The notes under the pieces: model-generated | Database searches by the model: none | What the model saw: the letters and a program-made list of their open reading frames with translations, nothing else | What the model was told of the DNA's origin: nothing | Shown: one piece after another, positions 33,946 through 45,780 of the stretch | How the letters are laid out: the number at the start of each line of letters is the position of its first letter | Numbering within the stretch: position 1 is the stretch's first letter | Origin: Brachionus manjavacas | Lineage: Eukaryota; Rotifera; Eurotatoria; Ploima; Brachionidae | Reading direction: 5' to 3' | Assembly (NCBI GenBank): GCA_019054805.1 | Contig: JAHQIY010000003.1 | Span: 6,448,001 to 6,512,000 of the forward strand | DNA length: 64,000 nt | Program-made: the position numbers and the translations under genes

Positions 33946-36900
33946 ATGCCTAAAGTTTGGAGGCGTTTGCAGCGTATTGGCAAAAAGGCCACTAAATATA
34001 AATTCACCACTTTTGGTCATGCTGTCTCAATAAACTGTGTATCAAAATGGCAGCCAAACAAAGTGTGTATCATATGGGCCCATCGAAATAGAAAGTATCA
34101 GTCACGGGTATCTAAGATTAGACAAAAAGCTTGCATGGACTAAAATTATTTTTTTCAGTATTCAAAATGGGAGCCAGGACTGACCAATGTTTACGAGGGC
34201 ACTGTCGAATGGGATGGGTCAGTAGATCAGCTTGAATTTGATGTGACACTTTATAGGACAATAAATGAGACTGATTATGAAGAGAAAGAATGGACCTTGA
34301 TGATTGAGAGTGTAGTTTTTTGTTTTAATGGAAATGAAAAATATTAAAATGCTTTAAAGGACAATGCAGATGGTAAAAAACGTTTATTGGCTACTGGAAA
34401 GTTTAATCTAGAGAAATATGCAAGTATGGAGCCTTTTCATCAGACAGAGATTCAAAATTTTACTCTCAAACCAGCATCAAGCAAGATTAAGTCAGTAGCT
34501 GTATCTTTTCAAATTGCGTGCCAATTTATCAAAGAGGGCAAAGCAACGTAAGCTTATTATTTTATTAGTTTAGTCTAACTAACATAGATTATAAAAATAT
34601 TTATTGTTCACAGGTTTAAATGAATTCTTAAAATTACCTAAAGCCGTTTCTGCAAGACTTGTTTAAATTTTAGAATCGATTAAAATTTTTTTATTTAGTT
34701 GATTTTAAAATTTTGCTAAATGCCTCTGTGGTTGAGTTGAAATAAGCTGGAGTTCTAGCCCGGTGTATTTTTGTTAGAATTTCTCTTGGCAATCGATTCA
34801 AAATAAAAATATTTTAACAAAATTGAAAAAACCCAAAATGTAATTTTTCTTCTCATAAAAACTTAAAAAGTTGCTTAGTTCAAAAGTTTTTGGGGCATAA
34901 GTAATTTAGACAATTATTTTAAACTTAATTAGAATTTTGACTCATGCGTTTTTTAACCAAATTTTGGTTTTATCCTCATCGCTTTCGAAATAAATTTAAA
35001 AAAATTTTAAATAGTTCATTTCTTAACACTTAAAGAATTGAAGCAAAAAAATTGAAATTCAAAACAAAAATTTGTATTTGATTATAGAAAAATCTTTTTT
35101 TTTAGATCCGTTTTTTTGGTTGATAGAATATATGAAGTTTAAGATAGAATAGAGAATTAGATTTTTTTTCAAAATTTCAATAAATTTCAATAAACCCAAA
35201 ACGGGTTAAACTTTTACAAGCTTTACTAGTAAATAAATTTTTAAGCCATATATCCAGTATGGTTTTAAAAATATTTTTTGTTTCTAAATTAACTATTTCT
35301 TCAGACAGGCTATTCCATATTTTTACCACACGATTTGAAAGAAAATGATAACGATGCATACAATTTTTGACATCTTCTCTTACCCTGCATTTTGTGTGTT
35401 TCCTCAAATTGTAACTTGATTTGGAGAGAGGTTAATTTCATTAATAAGTTTAGCACTTTCATAGCCATTAATGATTTTATAGATCTAAATTAAATCGAAC
35501 CTCATTCTTTTTACTTTGAGGTAAGTTAATTCTAACAACTCAAGTCTTTTGTCATATTCGTAAACGAAGGATAGAAATGAGTCTTGTTGCTCTTCTCTAA
35601 ACCTTTTCAAGTTCAACGATTTCTTTTTCTAAATATGGGCACCAAGAACTAATTGCAAACTCTAAGTGTGGCCGTACGAGAGCATTCTCAAAGAGTCTGT
35701 ATTTAAATATCTGAAATTCTTTGCTATCATTCCTAGCATTCGGTTTGCAATATTTGTGCAGTATCTGACTTGGTTTGTTCAGTTAAGGTCATTTTGAATA
35801 TACGTACCTAACCCTTTTCTAGAGTCGTTTTAGAAAGTTTTATAGTTCCATTTTTATTAAAAATTGTTATAGTTTGGATTTTTTGAACCAATATGCATTA
35901 CAAGGCATTTCTCGATTTTTAAATCAAGAGACCAGGTTAGAGACCAGCTTGAAAAATGATCTTTATCTTTTTGAAGTAAAATGCTGTCTTTTTTTGTTGA
36001 TTGATAAGATAATAAAATTATTTTTATAAATTATTTTAAAAAATTTATTATTTATAATTTATTATTTTTATTGTACTTTTAATATGGACCAAACCAAACG
36101 TTTAAGCCTGTTTTTTATTTACAATTAAACCACCAAATTTATAATTATTTGAGTATAGATTTTAAAGGATTGAGCGAGGACTGAATTTTTACTTGTATTT
36201 TTTATGTTTTCTTTGATCTTTGTGATAATTTGTTGTTTTAAATAATAAAATATTGATTTTAAATTTTTCAATATTACCTTAAAATTAAAATCAATCAATT
36301 TTTTTAATTTAGTGAAGCATATTTTATTAAAGCTGTTTCACTTTCAAAGTTCATTTAGTCCAATTTTATCAAATTTAATCTACGAAAAAAATATTTTTTG
36401 TAAAAGTCTTTTTCAAAAAAATTCATCTTTGCCATTCAAATTTGAATAGATTTCCAAAAAATTCAATTTTTAAATAGTAATATATTTTTTTACTTGTTTA
36501 CAATTAAAAAGATATATTTTTAACCAACAAAAAAAAATAAAAAACTTCATTAATTGCTGGATGGAAAAAAAATAAGAGTTAAAGTTTAGTTTAATATTTT
36601 GGAATTTGGATGATAAAAAAAGTCAGTGGATAAGAAATAATGAAAAAGATGAATAATTCAGCTGCAGCTAGTCTCTTGGCAAATAGAGAACTAAAAAGAT
36701 TTTTTTTTTAATATAATTGAAAAATATACCCCCAGGACTCTCCCGAAAGGCTGTATACCTTATTTTTAGTCCTCTTTAGTCCTCTTGATTTAAAAATCGA
36801 TAAGAATTAATAAGATTTGGTAAACTAAAAAGCATTCGATGATGAAAAGAATTACATTTGTTTAAAAGTTTTTAGATAATTTTGCATCAAATTGATTTTT

Positions 36901-39900
36901 TAGAAGAGCCTTTATATTTTAGGCTGATTAAAATCTTAGAACAAATTTTAGATTTAATCAAAACAGTTTTAATGCGCAATTAGATTCAATGCATTTTCAA
37001 AAATCACAATTCTTATTTAAAAAATTAAAAATTTACTTTGAAACTTAAAAAATAAATTAAATCGCATTTTAAATTTTTTGGACCAGATTTAAAGCTAAAA
37101 TTTGATCAAAAGTTTTATTTTAAAATAACAATTTTGAAATCAAACTTTAATTAGGAATTTTTTGAAATTAAAAAAAAAAAAATATAGAAACACTTTCAAA
37201 TATTTTATCGATTAATAAAAATTAAATGATTTAAAAAGATCATAATAACGAATAAATAAAAACAAAAAATTGTGTCAAAAAAAAGGCGATTTTTTTTCAA
37301 AAAATTAACTTTTTCAACAACTCTGCAAAAACAAATTTTTTAAATATTTATCTTAACGAATTTTCAGCTAATAAAAGTGAAATTTTTAATTACGGTAAGA
37401 TTGTCAGCTGCAATGCTCATTAAATTTTAGTGAACAATAAAAATTTAAGTTGGTCTAAATTTTAAGATTAATTAGCTTTTTAATTAACTACGTTTTGTCT
37501 TAAAGGGATGAAGACATGATAAGCATAGCTTCTTATATGTCAACTGCTTCTACGGCGACTAACACATGTTCAAATATTTTATCCGGTCAAAAGTTTGATG
37601 GTCAAGTGTTATCTACGGAATATAATTCAAAAAACAATCTTTATTTGAAAGAAAATAATGATATACTTGAAAAAGAAGAGCTGGATATAGACTCTTATTT
37701 TGACCATAATTTTAGCGCCAAATTGGACAACATTGCCTACAATTTCATGGAAAGCACAGCAAATAATACACTTACTGAAGCTTCCAACAAACATCAAGTT
37801 GTATCTTTTCCAATTATTAAGAAAAGCCAGAGTTCGCAAATTGAATCTTCATTTTCGGGATCAAACTTAGCAAAAATGACATCTTTAAAAAATTTAACTC
37901 CTTCGCATTCTAAGGAACAGATTAAAATTTCAGACAATAGTAATAAAAATGAGCCTAAAGAATCAAATCCTTTCTTGGAGTCAAATGAAATTGAGAAAAA
38001 AGATATGCATAAAAGCGATCAAAACACTATGATTCCTCCTAATCCATTAGAGGACGAAGCCACTGATGATTCGAATCCATTTTTAAATGATGAATCATCT
38101 GAAACAACTACTTTCGAAGTAGATAATAATTTTAATATAAAATTAAGCTCCAAAAATAATCAAACAATTGAAAATGATTCAAGCAATAAGACAAGTAAAG
38201 ATTTGCTTGATTGGTGTAAGGAAATCATTCAGTGTTCCAAGTTATTAAGTCACAAATTGTTGAACGACTTGGAGGTCAATGATTTTACTGGATCATGGAC
38301 AAATGGCATAGCTTTTTGTGTTATAATACATCACTTCAGGCCAGATTTAATGTAAGTTTAAATTCTTCTATCTATTTAAAAAATAATAGGTACCGTAAAA
38401 TACGGCTTTAACGAAGTCACTGTGGTATTTAATAAACGGTTCGTTATAACTGAATATCGTTGCATCCGAATAAGATAAAAAAAAATTTTAAAGTTTTTAT
38501 TTTATTAAGATTTAAAGAACTAATTATGAAAAATATGATTTAAAAAAAATAAAATGAAAATAGAAGAAAAATTAGCAAAAAAAAATAGAAAAAATAAAAC
38601 GGTTTAAAAAAAAGGGTATATTTTTTTTTTATCTTAATAAAGGTAAATGTGCGATTTTTTAAAATATTAAATTGATCATAAAGGAGGGATTAGTTTTAAG
38701 ATTTCGGTATTCAAGAAAATTTATATTTATTTGTTGATTTCGATTAATAAAAATTAAGAAACCAATATTTGACAAATGCATCTTTAATATTTTCGTTATA
38801 GCCGTACTTTACTGTAATTCGTAATAATTTTATACATAATTTATATTTAATAGTTAAGCATTTAGTTTTCTTAATTAAATTACAGTAATAAGCAATTTTT
38901 TTTTCAAAGTCTAATTCAAAATTTTAAATAATCTGTAATTAGGAGATTACAAATTATTTATTTATTTGTTTTCAAAATTCTTGTATTTAATGTAGCCTAA
39001 ATCTAAATTTTTAAAGAAAAATTTAATCAAACTTTGGCTTCGGAGGTTTTCATTATTCCTATCTTATACTTGACAAATGAATAGGATTTTAGAAGAATGT
39101 GTGTAGCAATTTTAAATAAGAATAGCATTAAAATGACCCACACAACGGGAATAAGGAAATACCTGTGGAATACTTTATTAAGATAATTAAACAGGTAAAA
39201 AAAAAGAAGCGAATCAATTATTATTTATCTATTTTTTATCTATACCGCTAAAGTTTCTTTAGATCAAAAAAAATAAAAAAAATAATTTAAAATAAAATTT
39301 ACCGAACTTTTTTTCTCCTAATTGATAAATCATCCTTTAATACCAAAAATTTTAGGGATATTTTTTTAACAAAAAAAATGTTCAAATCTCCAAACACTAC
39401 TCTATTTATTTAGCAAAAAAAAAAAATTCAGTCTTGATTAATCTGAATAATAATTTTTAAAATTTTTTAACATTAGTGAATCTTTGTTCGTCTGTTTTTC
39501 CAGAAATTAAATACCAAGTTTCCTCATGCCTCAACACATTTCAGCTCGAGATTAGAAAAAATCTGATTCAGAAGAATAGAATTTCAAATCACAACTAGAT
39601 TACTAAAAAGAATTAAAGTTAAAATTTCAACTCATTGGATTTAAATATATAAAGCTTGGTATTTTCAAGAAAAATTTTTAATAGCCCCTAAATAAAACAA
39701 TTAAGAAAATGTCATATTTCAACTAAATGTTGAATAGCTTTTTTTCAACTTTTTCTTAAAAATTTCTTTTTTAATTTATTGATCTTTTACCCATTTCAGT
39801 AATTTGAATGAACTGAGTAAAACGGACTTTAAATCAAATTTAAAGCAAGCATTCAACGCAACAGATAAAGAATCCATAGTTAGAGTGGTTGATTATGCCG

Positions 39901-41274
39901 ATTTTTTAAACCGAAAAAACTTAGATCGTCTATCCATTATGACTTATTTGTATCAAATTAGAGAAAAATATGATCCATCTAACCCTTGCTCATTTAACAT
40001 ATCCCCAAACTCAAAAACGCTGACTTCATTGAATCAAGAAGCGAAAGTCAAGAATTTTTCAAATTACTCTGCAACTCCGAACTCAACTCAAAAGAAAAAA
40101 ACAATCACACATGTAAATAAGGCTGACACCTTGGTCAATAACCAGCAAATCAAAAATTCTTTTTTTAACCCTTTTGATTCGGATGATGATGACTTAGTAA
40201 AAGAAAATAAGATAAAACAGAACAAAAAAGGAATAATAGAAATCAAGTCACCGGAAGAGGCCAAAAGTAATCATCAGAAAAAACAAACTACCGACAAAAA
40301 GGTTAAATTAAGAAAAAATTCGAATTTTAAAATTATTTTCAATTTTTTTAGAAGTCTTCAGAAAAAATTTCTAGATTTATGACGCCAAAAAGCAAAACAC
40401 TGGCTCCAAAAAAGAATTCATCTAGTGAAGAACTGATTAATAATGCTAAGAAATTAATGGAACGAAATAAAGTAGAACAATTAAATTTATTCTATAAATT
40501 TGACCATTTTTTTTAGAGTTTTGAAGAAAATGATGAATTTAGAAAAAAAGTTGATAAAATAATCACTGAGTCAAAATATACACTTAGAAAGCCTTCAGAA
40601 GACTTGATCAAACCAACTAATCCATTTGAAGACGAGGATGAAATTTTGGTGGGAACTGAGTACATCAACCAAGAGATTATTAATTTAAAACAAAAGCAAA
40701 AAGAACTTGATGAGAAAGGGGGGTTAATAGAAAAACAGCTGAGATCCATCATGAAAAAGACAAGTGCAGAAGAAGGTATCAAAGTAAGCGAAAAGGACAA
40801 AAAACTCGAGGACAAATTATTAAAAGAATGGTTTTTGTTGGTAAACGAAAGAAATGTTTTACTACATCAACAACAAGAACTTGAATTACTGTAAAATATT
40901 TGAAATTTTATACCTTTTTTTTTAATAATTTTTATAAAATAAGTCAGAATGAAAAATGTTTGGAAAAGCGCTATCAAATCTTGAGTGATCAACTTAGAAA
41001 TTTGATGCAGATAGAAGATAACCTGAAGACAGAAGAACAGAAAAAAACTGAAAGCGTTCTTTTCAATGAGCTTATTAATTTAGTCAACAAAAGAAATGAA
41101 TTAGTTATTCAGTTGGATGAAGAAAATAAATTGTAATAAAATAGAATTAAAATATTTTTTGAACGAAACTTAATTATTTTTTTTTTAAGATTAAATGAAG
41201 GGGAATGTATAAATGAATATATTGTTAATAAATCGACTTTTCAGCCAAAAGAAAGCCAGTGTGTTGTTCAATAG
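33946..41274 (+). CDS. EHBP1: EH domain-binding protein 1 (NT-C2, CH and bMERB domains, CaaX end)
   Basis: Links EHD proteins and Rab8/Rab10-family GTPases to actin in endocytic recycling. Nine exons: 33946-34107, 34159-34311, 34360-34547, 37506-38351, 39800-40301, 40352-40471, 40517-40890, 40944-41132, 41190-41274; phases agree throughout, giving 872 residues. Domains: NT-C2 at about 1-170 (KVWRRLQRIGKKATKYKF, KEWTLMIES), a disordered region with NPF motifs for EH domains (SNPFLESNE, SNPFLNDE, FFNPFD, TNPFED), calponin-homology domain about 400-500 (LLDWCKEIIQ, IAFCVIIHHFRPDLI, SIMTYLYQIREKY), and a C-terminal bMERB coiled coil (EWFLLVNERNVLL, LVNKRNELVIQLDE). It ends CVVQ, a CaaX box. Human EHBP1 is about 1230 residues; the linkers here are shorter. 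Introns 3 (2958 bp) and 4 (1448 bp) are large and carry mobile elements; the other introns are 45-57 bp. Confidence 0.95.
35150..36000 (-). mobile_element. Decayed CR1-like LINE in EHBP1 intron 3
   Basis: Minus-strand coding scraps: HRYHFLSNRVVKIWNSLSEE (35407-35177 frame), the usual near-terminal block of CR1-type polyproteins, and upstream RRATRLISILRLR near 35600. Several stops and frame changes separate them. It lies antisense to EHBP1, so it is not part of the mRNA. Confidence 0.75.
38391..38816. mobile_element. 426-bp Tc1-type MITE in EHBP1 intron 4
   Basis: Left end TACCGTAAAATACGGCTTTA and right end inverse TACAGTAAAGTACGGCTATA pair over about 27 bp with few mismatches (continuing AACGAA). 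TA at both borders fits a TA target. The interior is AT-rich and has no open frame. Confidence 0.65.
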
Positions 41275-41559
41275 ATTCTATTTCAGCATTATTTCAAATT
41301 TCCGTAATTTTTTCAATACTCTAATTTTAATGTAAAGCAATTATTTATAAACATTTTTAAATAAATTTAAAATTTGGATAACATATTTAAAATTTTATCA
41401 ATAAATTTTAGAATAAATAATTAAAAGAAGATTTTCAAAAATTTAATTTATTTTTTTGTTGAGCCACAAATTATAAACAATTGTTAAAAATTTTTATTTT
41501 TAAATTCAATTATCTTCATAAAACTACAATTAATTAATTTCTATTTGATTTCGATCGAT

Positions 41560-42150
41560 CGACACTCGATCTCAGACGCAAAAGAGGTGATTTAATTCAA
41601 TTTTTCATTGAATGTCAATGAATGAGCTCGAGTGTATTGACTGGTATTAAAGACCATATCTTGAATCAAGCGTCATTCAAGATGTTCCTGCGGCCTCAAC
41701 AAGATGCAATAAAAGGCGGGTAAGGTCACAAAGTTTCACTTCACGTGAAATCAACGACTTTCACTCGCCGGTCAGTGCAAGAATGCATTTTTTCACTAAC
41801 AGAGTATCCACAATTTGGAATCAGCTGCCGGACAGTATAGTAAACGCTAGTAGTCTCAATATTTTCAAAGTAAGATTGGATTTTTGGCTTAGAGAAGAAG
41901 AGAATAGGAAAAAGCTTGGTTAATGGTATTTCAAGAATTTATATTATGGTATCTTATTTATTGGCGTTTGTATTAATATTTTTTTTATATTACTATCCAT
42001 GTGAACGGTTATTAAGGACACTCGAGAAAATTGGTTAAGAGGATAGGTTCAAATGTTATGATGCCCAGGCTCAGAGGCTCATAACATTACAGGTACTCTG
42101 GCTACTACAGTTGGGCGTTTTTTTTTGGGGCTCTGGCCAACTTAGAAGCT
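41560..42150 (+). mobile_element. LINE 3' end with short intact frame
   Basis: Fragments RSRRKRGDLIQFFIECQ (about 41570-41620) and then an uninterrupted frame at 41714-41923: SPVSARMHFFTNRVSTIWNQ and LPDSIVNASSLNIFKVRLDF, ending KKLG. This is the C-terminal end of a CR1-like polyprotein, different in sequence from the copy at 6950. The following GC-richer tract to about 42150 (CTCTGGCTACTACAGTTGGG) is probably its 3' untranslated region. Confidence 0.8.
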
Positions 42151-43411
42151 TGTGGGTTTCCACGCAGCAAAATTCTTGAATTCTTTTTAAAAAAAGTTAC
42201 AAATTTTTTGTTTAATTTAAAATAAAATTTTAATAAGTCCAAAATTACAGCTTATTCGTTCGGAAATTCTAAATTCAATTTTCTTTCTAAAAATAAGAGA
42301 AATTAAAAATATAACTTTTATATATCTTTTGGCTTCTCCACTAGCTTTCATTCGAACTGAAACCATTTTCTGGCACGGTAATAAATTTAATTTTTAAATT
42401 TGTTTTTTCAAATAATAATCTGACACCATAAAACAAAAGAAAACCCATCTTATTTTTTTTAATTCTTTTTAAATTTTTGTAATTTTCTTAACCCTCTCGT
42501 TAAGAAAATTAAGAAAAAATTTAATATTCTTGTGTTTGTGAGTAGTTTTTTTTACTCTTTGAAAAATTTAATAAAATAAAATAAGAAAATGTATAAATAA
42601 TTTGACATATTTTTTTCGAGTTCTAGTGTGAGTATGTTTCCTATGCATTCAACTAATGAGTGAATGATAACATTTTTTGAGTGAATCATTCACGCTTACA
42701 CTCATAATTAGGGAGAATTTTTAACTTGAAATAATAATTATTCTTTTAATTTTTTTTTTTGGTATTTCAGAAATTTTATTCAATAAAAATAAGAAAATTT
42801 TATATTTCTTTTAAATACTTTTACCCAAGGAAAACCAAATTTACGGCTTTATTCGTAAATTAAAAATATTTTACTTTCAAGTTGATTTTATTTAATTTAA
42901 TTAGGAATAATTTTCTTATTACCATTATGACCATAAAGAAAGTTTCAAAATGTTTATGGAATTTCGATCAGAGATTATTGAAAAACATTGTAACTTATTA
43001 ATAGGCTCTTGATAAGAGTAAAATCTAATATGAATTAAATTGAAATTTAAAACATTAATGAACAGGTGAGAGCTAATTTTTTTTCAAAGAAACGTATGTA
43101 TAATTCAAAAGAATAAATCGAAAATGAATTAGAGTAAAGAAATACGAGTTTTTTATTACCGGATAATATTTAAAAAAAAAAAGAGTAATTTTAAATTCTT
43201 TTTTATTTTTAAACTTTAATGCCGCACCAAATACATAATATAAAAAACTCTTTTTTTTTTAAATATTATCCCTTTGCTAAACTTAAATAATGCAGCAACA
43301 TTCTCAAGACCCTGGATATAGTGCATCGCCACAACCCGAAATACGGTTTTGGCGCATGCAACACAAGTTAAGTTGAATTTAACATGGGCGAGATTTAGTA
43401 TAGCGCCTGCG
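42151..43411. other. AT-rich spacer
   Basis: No gene seen. A partly palindromic patch, GTGAATCATTCAC with flanking TGTGAGT / ACACTCA, lies at about 42627-42712. 43300-43410 is a less AT-rich stretch of unknown origin just outside foldback copy B. Confidence 0.35.
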
Positions 43412-44270
43412 CCACAAATTTTGAATAAAATACCCCAAATTTTTTATTTTTTTTTCCAAATATTAAATAAATTCCCCAATATTTAAGTTTTTGCATAAAA
43501 AAATTAATTAACACCAAATTAAATAGAAATCCACCATTTTTAACTTATTGTCAATAAGTAAAAAAGTTTCGGAAACTTTTTATTAGAAAATGATAGCAAA
43601 TTTAAGAAAAAGTACCTAAATTATGAGAAGAGAGTGTTTGTTAGAAAAAAAGATATTACTCAATTGAGTTTTATGCTGAAATTCATATCAGCCATATTTT
43701 TCTAGAGAGTTTTTTATGTCATTGAAGTTATTAGCTTAAATTTTAAATCTAAATAATTTAAAAATTTAAAAATAATAAATTTCAGCAAGTTTGATTATTG
43801 CATTTTTTGAAAAATAACATTCTAGATTGAAACAATAATCAAAGTAATGAGTATATTTTTACGAATCTGTTAGCTAGAAAAGTCTTCTAAAAATAAGTTT
43901 TGAAAAATTAATAAAATAAGATAATTTAACACTGAACCTTTTGGTGAAGCAGTTTAAGAATTTACGTTTGATTTTACCTTAAGAGCTTTGGCGTCTTTTG
44001 TGGAACTAAATTGTTAAGTGTAAATTTATTTATGTTTCGTAAACTTTGATTAAACAAAAAGTAGAACATTATTTTATTTTTATTACAAAATGTAAGTACT
44101 TTTTCTTAAACTTGTTATCATTTTTTAATAAAAAGTGTCAATAAATTAAATAGTGGATTTCTATTTAATTTAGTTTTAATTAATTTTTTATGAATAAACT
44201 CAATAATTGGAGAAAAAAATAAAAAATTTGAGACATTTTATTTAAAATTTTGTGGTATTGATTTTAATCG
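43412..44270. mobile_element. Foldback DNA element, copy B
   Basis: Begins CCACAAATTTTGAATAAAAT then ACCCCAAATTTTTTATT and ends with the inverse arm (AAAAAATTTGAGACATTTTA to TTTTGTGG and ATTGATTTTAATCG). The interior, e.g. AACCTTTTGGTGAAGCAGTT and AGAGCTTTGGCGTC, is the reverse complement of copy A's interior at 20090-20340. Copy B lacks the TTACGTAA insertion of copy A. It ends about 10 bp from the tRNA gene. Confidence 0.75.
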
Positions 44271-44273
44271 TCC

Positions 44274-44282
44274 AAAAAAAAA
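44274..44282 (-). terminator. RNA polymerase III terminator of tRNA-Gly
   Basis: A run of nine T residues on the minus strand directly follows the tRNA 3' end, the standard Pol III stop signal. Confidence 0.85.
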
Positions 44283-44353
44283 TGCACTGGCCGGGAATCG
44301 AACCCGGGCCGCCCGCGTGGCAGGCGAGCATTCTACCACTGAACCACCAGTGC
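44283..44353 (-). tRNA. tRNA-Gly (anticodon GCC)
   Basis: Seventy-one bases, reading GCACTGGTGGTTCAGTGGTA at the 5' end. The acceptor stem GCACTGG pairs with CCAGTGC; the A box is TGGTTCAGTGG; the anticodon loop CTGCCAC carries GCC; the B box GGTTCGATTCC forms the T arm; the discriminator base is A. No intron. All cloverleaf stems close, so it is probably functional. Confidence 0.98.
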
Positions 44354-44497
44354 TTATCTAGATTTTTTTCAATTTTAAAAAATAAATTTTTCTTTTATCT
44401 TAATTAAATCACGTTATTTTAGAAACAACGCTATTTTAAAATTTTTTTAATTTTTAGACAACAACATACTAAATATTTTCAATTTTTGACTTAAAAA

Positions 44498-45574
44498 ATG
44501 GCATCTAAGGTATTTTTCAAATAAATTTTTATTCATCATCAATTAGAAGAAAACAAGAACAACTCTCCAATTCCTCGAATTTTAAAATTAATTTTCTTTA
44601 TGTTTTAAAACAATATCGGATGCAAAATAGTCTAATCTTTATAATTTTAAAATATTAAAATTCTCTTTAATTATTGATAAATGAAAAATTTTAATGATGC
44701 GATAATTTAAGTTTAAATTTTATTAAAACGATAAATGTTTTTTATTACCTAAACACTAACCACTTTTTAAAAAATTTAGCCCGTTTTATGGAATTTTTTT
44801 CGAAGTTCAGCCTCATGGCGTGTTAGAATAGGTACAGAATTTCTTCAATACCAAAATAATTAATCTAGTTTATTTTTTCCATAGCTTTAGCATTAAAGGG
44901 AATTGACTATGAATATAAAGCGGTCAATTTGTATGCTGACGAACAGGTAAATGATATGTGTTTAAAATTAAATTTCACCTTTATTTTTAAACAGCTAAGC
45001 GAAAATTTTACCAAACTAAATACGAAACAAGAAATACCCATTCTGGAAATTGATGGACTTCGTCTTACACAATCAGTAATAACTTAATTTTAATGATTTT
45101 TTTCAAAAATTTGATTTAAAGTTGCCAATAATTGAGTATATAGACGAGACTAGGCCACAGGAACCTAGAATATTGCCCCAAGATCCAGTTAAACGATGTA
45201 GAGCCCGAGCTATTGCTGAAATAATCAATTCTGGTGTTCAGCCATATCAAAATACAAATGTTTTGAAGCGTTTGGTTTCTGAAATAGGAGAAGAGAAAAA
45301 AAATGAATGGCTTCAGCATTATTTAACTAAAGGATTTCGAGCGATTGAAGCTGCTTTAGCAGAATCAAGCGGAAAATATTGTGTGGGAGATGAATTAACA
45401 ATAGCTGATCTTTGCTTAGTCCCTCAAGTATACTCTGCTCACAGATTCAATGTCAGTCTAAACGATTTTCCAAATATTTTGAGAATAAATGCTGAACTTG
45501 AGAAACTACCAGCTTTTCACAAATCTCATGCTCACAGACAAATCGACACTTTTGCCGAATACAAAGAAAATTAG
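44498..45574 (+). CDS. GSTZ1: Maleylacetoacetate isomerase / zeta-class glutathione S-transferase
   Basis: Catalyses glutathione-dependent isomerisation of maleylacetoacetate to fumarylacetoacetate in tyrosine and phenylalanine breakdown. Five exons: 44498-44509, 44780-44831, 44885-44946, 44995-45075, 45122-45574; introns 270, 53, 48 and 46 bp; 219 residues, the normal family length. The thioredoxin-like N-terminal half has RSSASWRVRIALALKGI, where the family signature is SSCxWRVRIAL; the conserved Cys is Ala here while both catalytic-site Ser residues remain. Further blocks are QEIPILEIDGLRLTQSLPII (GSH-binding IPxL-type and QS), LPQDPVKRCRAR, GVQPYQN, and YCVGDELTIADLCLVPQVYS of the helical half. 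The first exon is only four codons (MASK). The gene starts 145 bp from the tRNA, on the opposite strand. Confidence 0.96.
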
Positions 45575-45594
45575 CAGAGTTTTTACTATTTTAA

Positions 45595-45780
45595 GGAAAA
45601 CAAGGTTTTACCTTGAAATAGCTCCGCTGCCAGAATAATAAAAATAAAAGAAAAAGAAATTAGTTCTGATTATTTAATTGATTGATTTATTTTATTGAAA
45701 AATTCTTATTAAAAATAGATTTAAAATTTTTTTTTTCATAAGTGTTGATTAAATGATTTAATGAATATATCGGTCCAGTA
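45595..45780. repeat. Direct repeat, left copy (186 bp)
   Basis: Starts GGAAAACAAGGTTTTACC 20 bases after the GSTZ1 stop and ends ATGAATATATCGGTCCAGTA. The same sequence recurs at 47608-47854 in the same orientation; the LINE lies between. Most of the 3' 150 bp are nearly identical, e.g. TTAGTTCTGATTATTTAATT. Confidence 0.85.

Noticed and set aside
40513-40815. Serine/phenylalanine-rich minus-strand frame
   Set aside because: Antisense to the EHBP1 bMERB exon.
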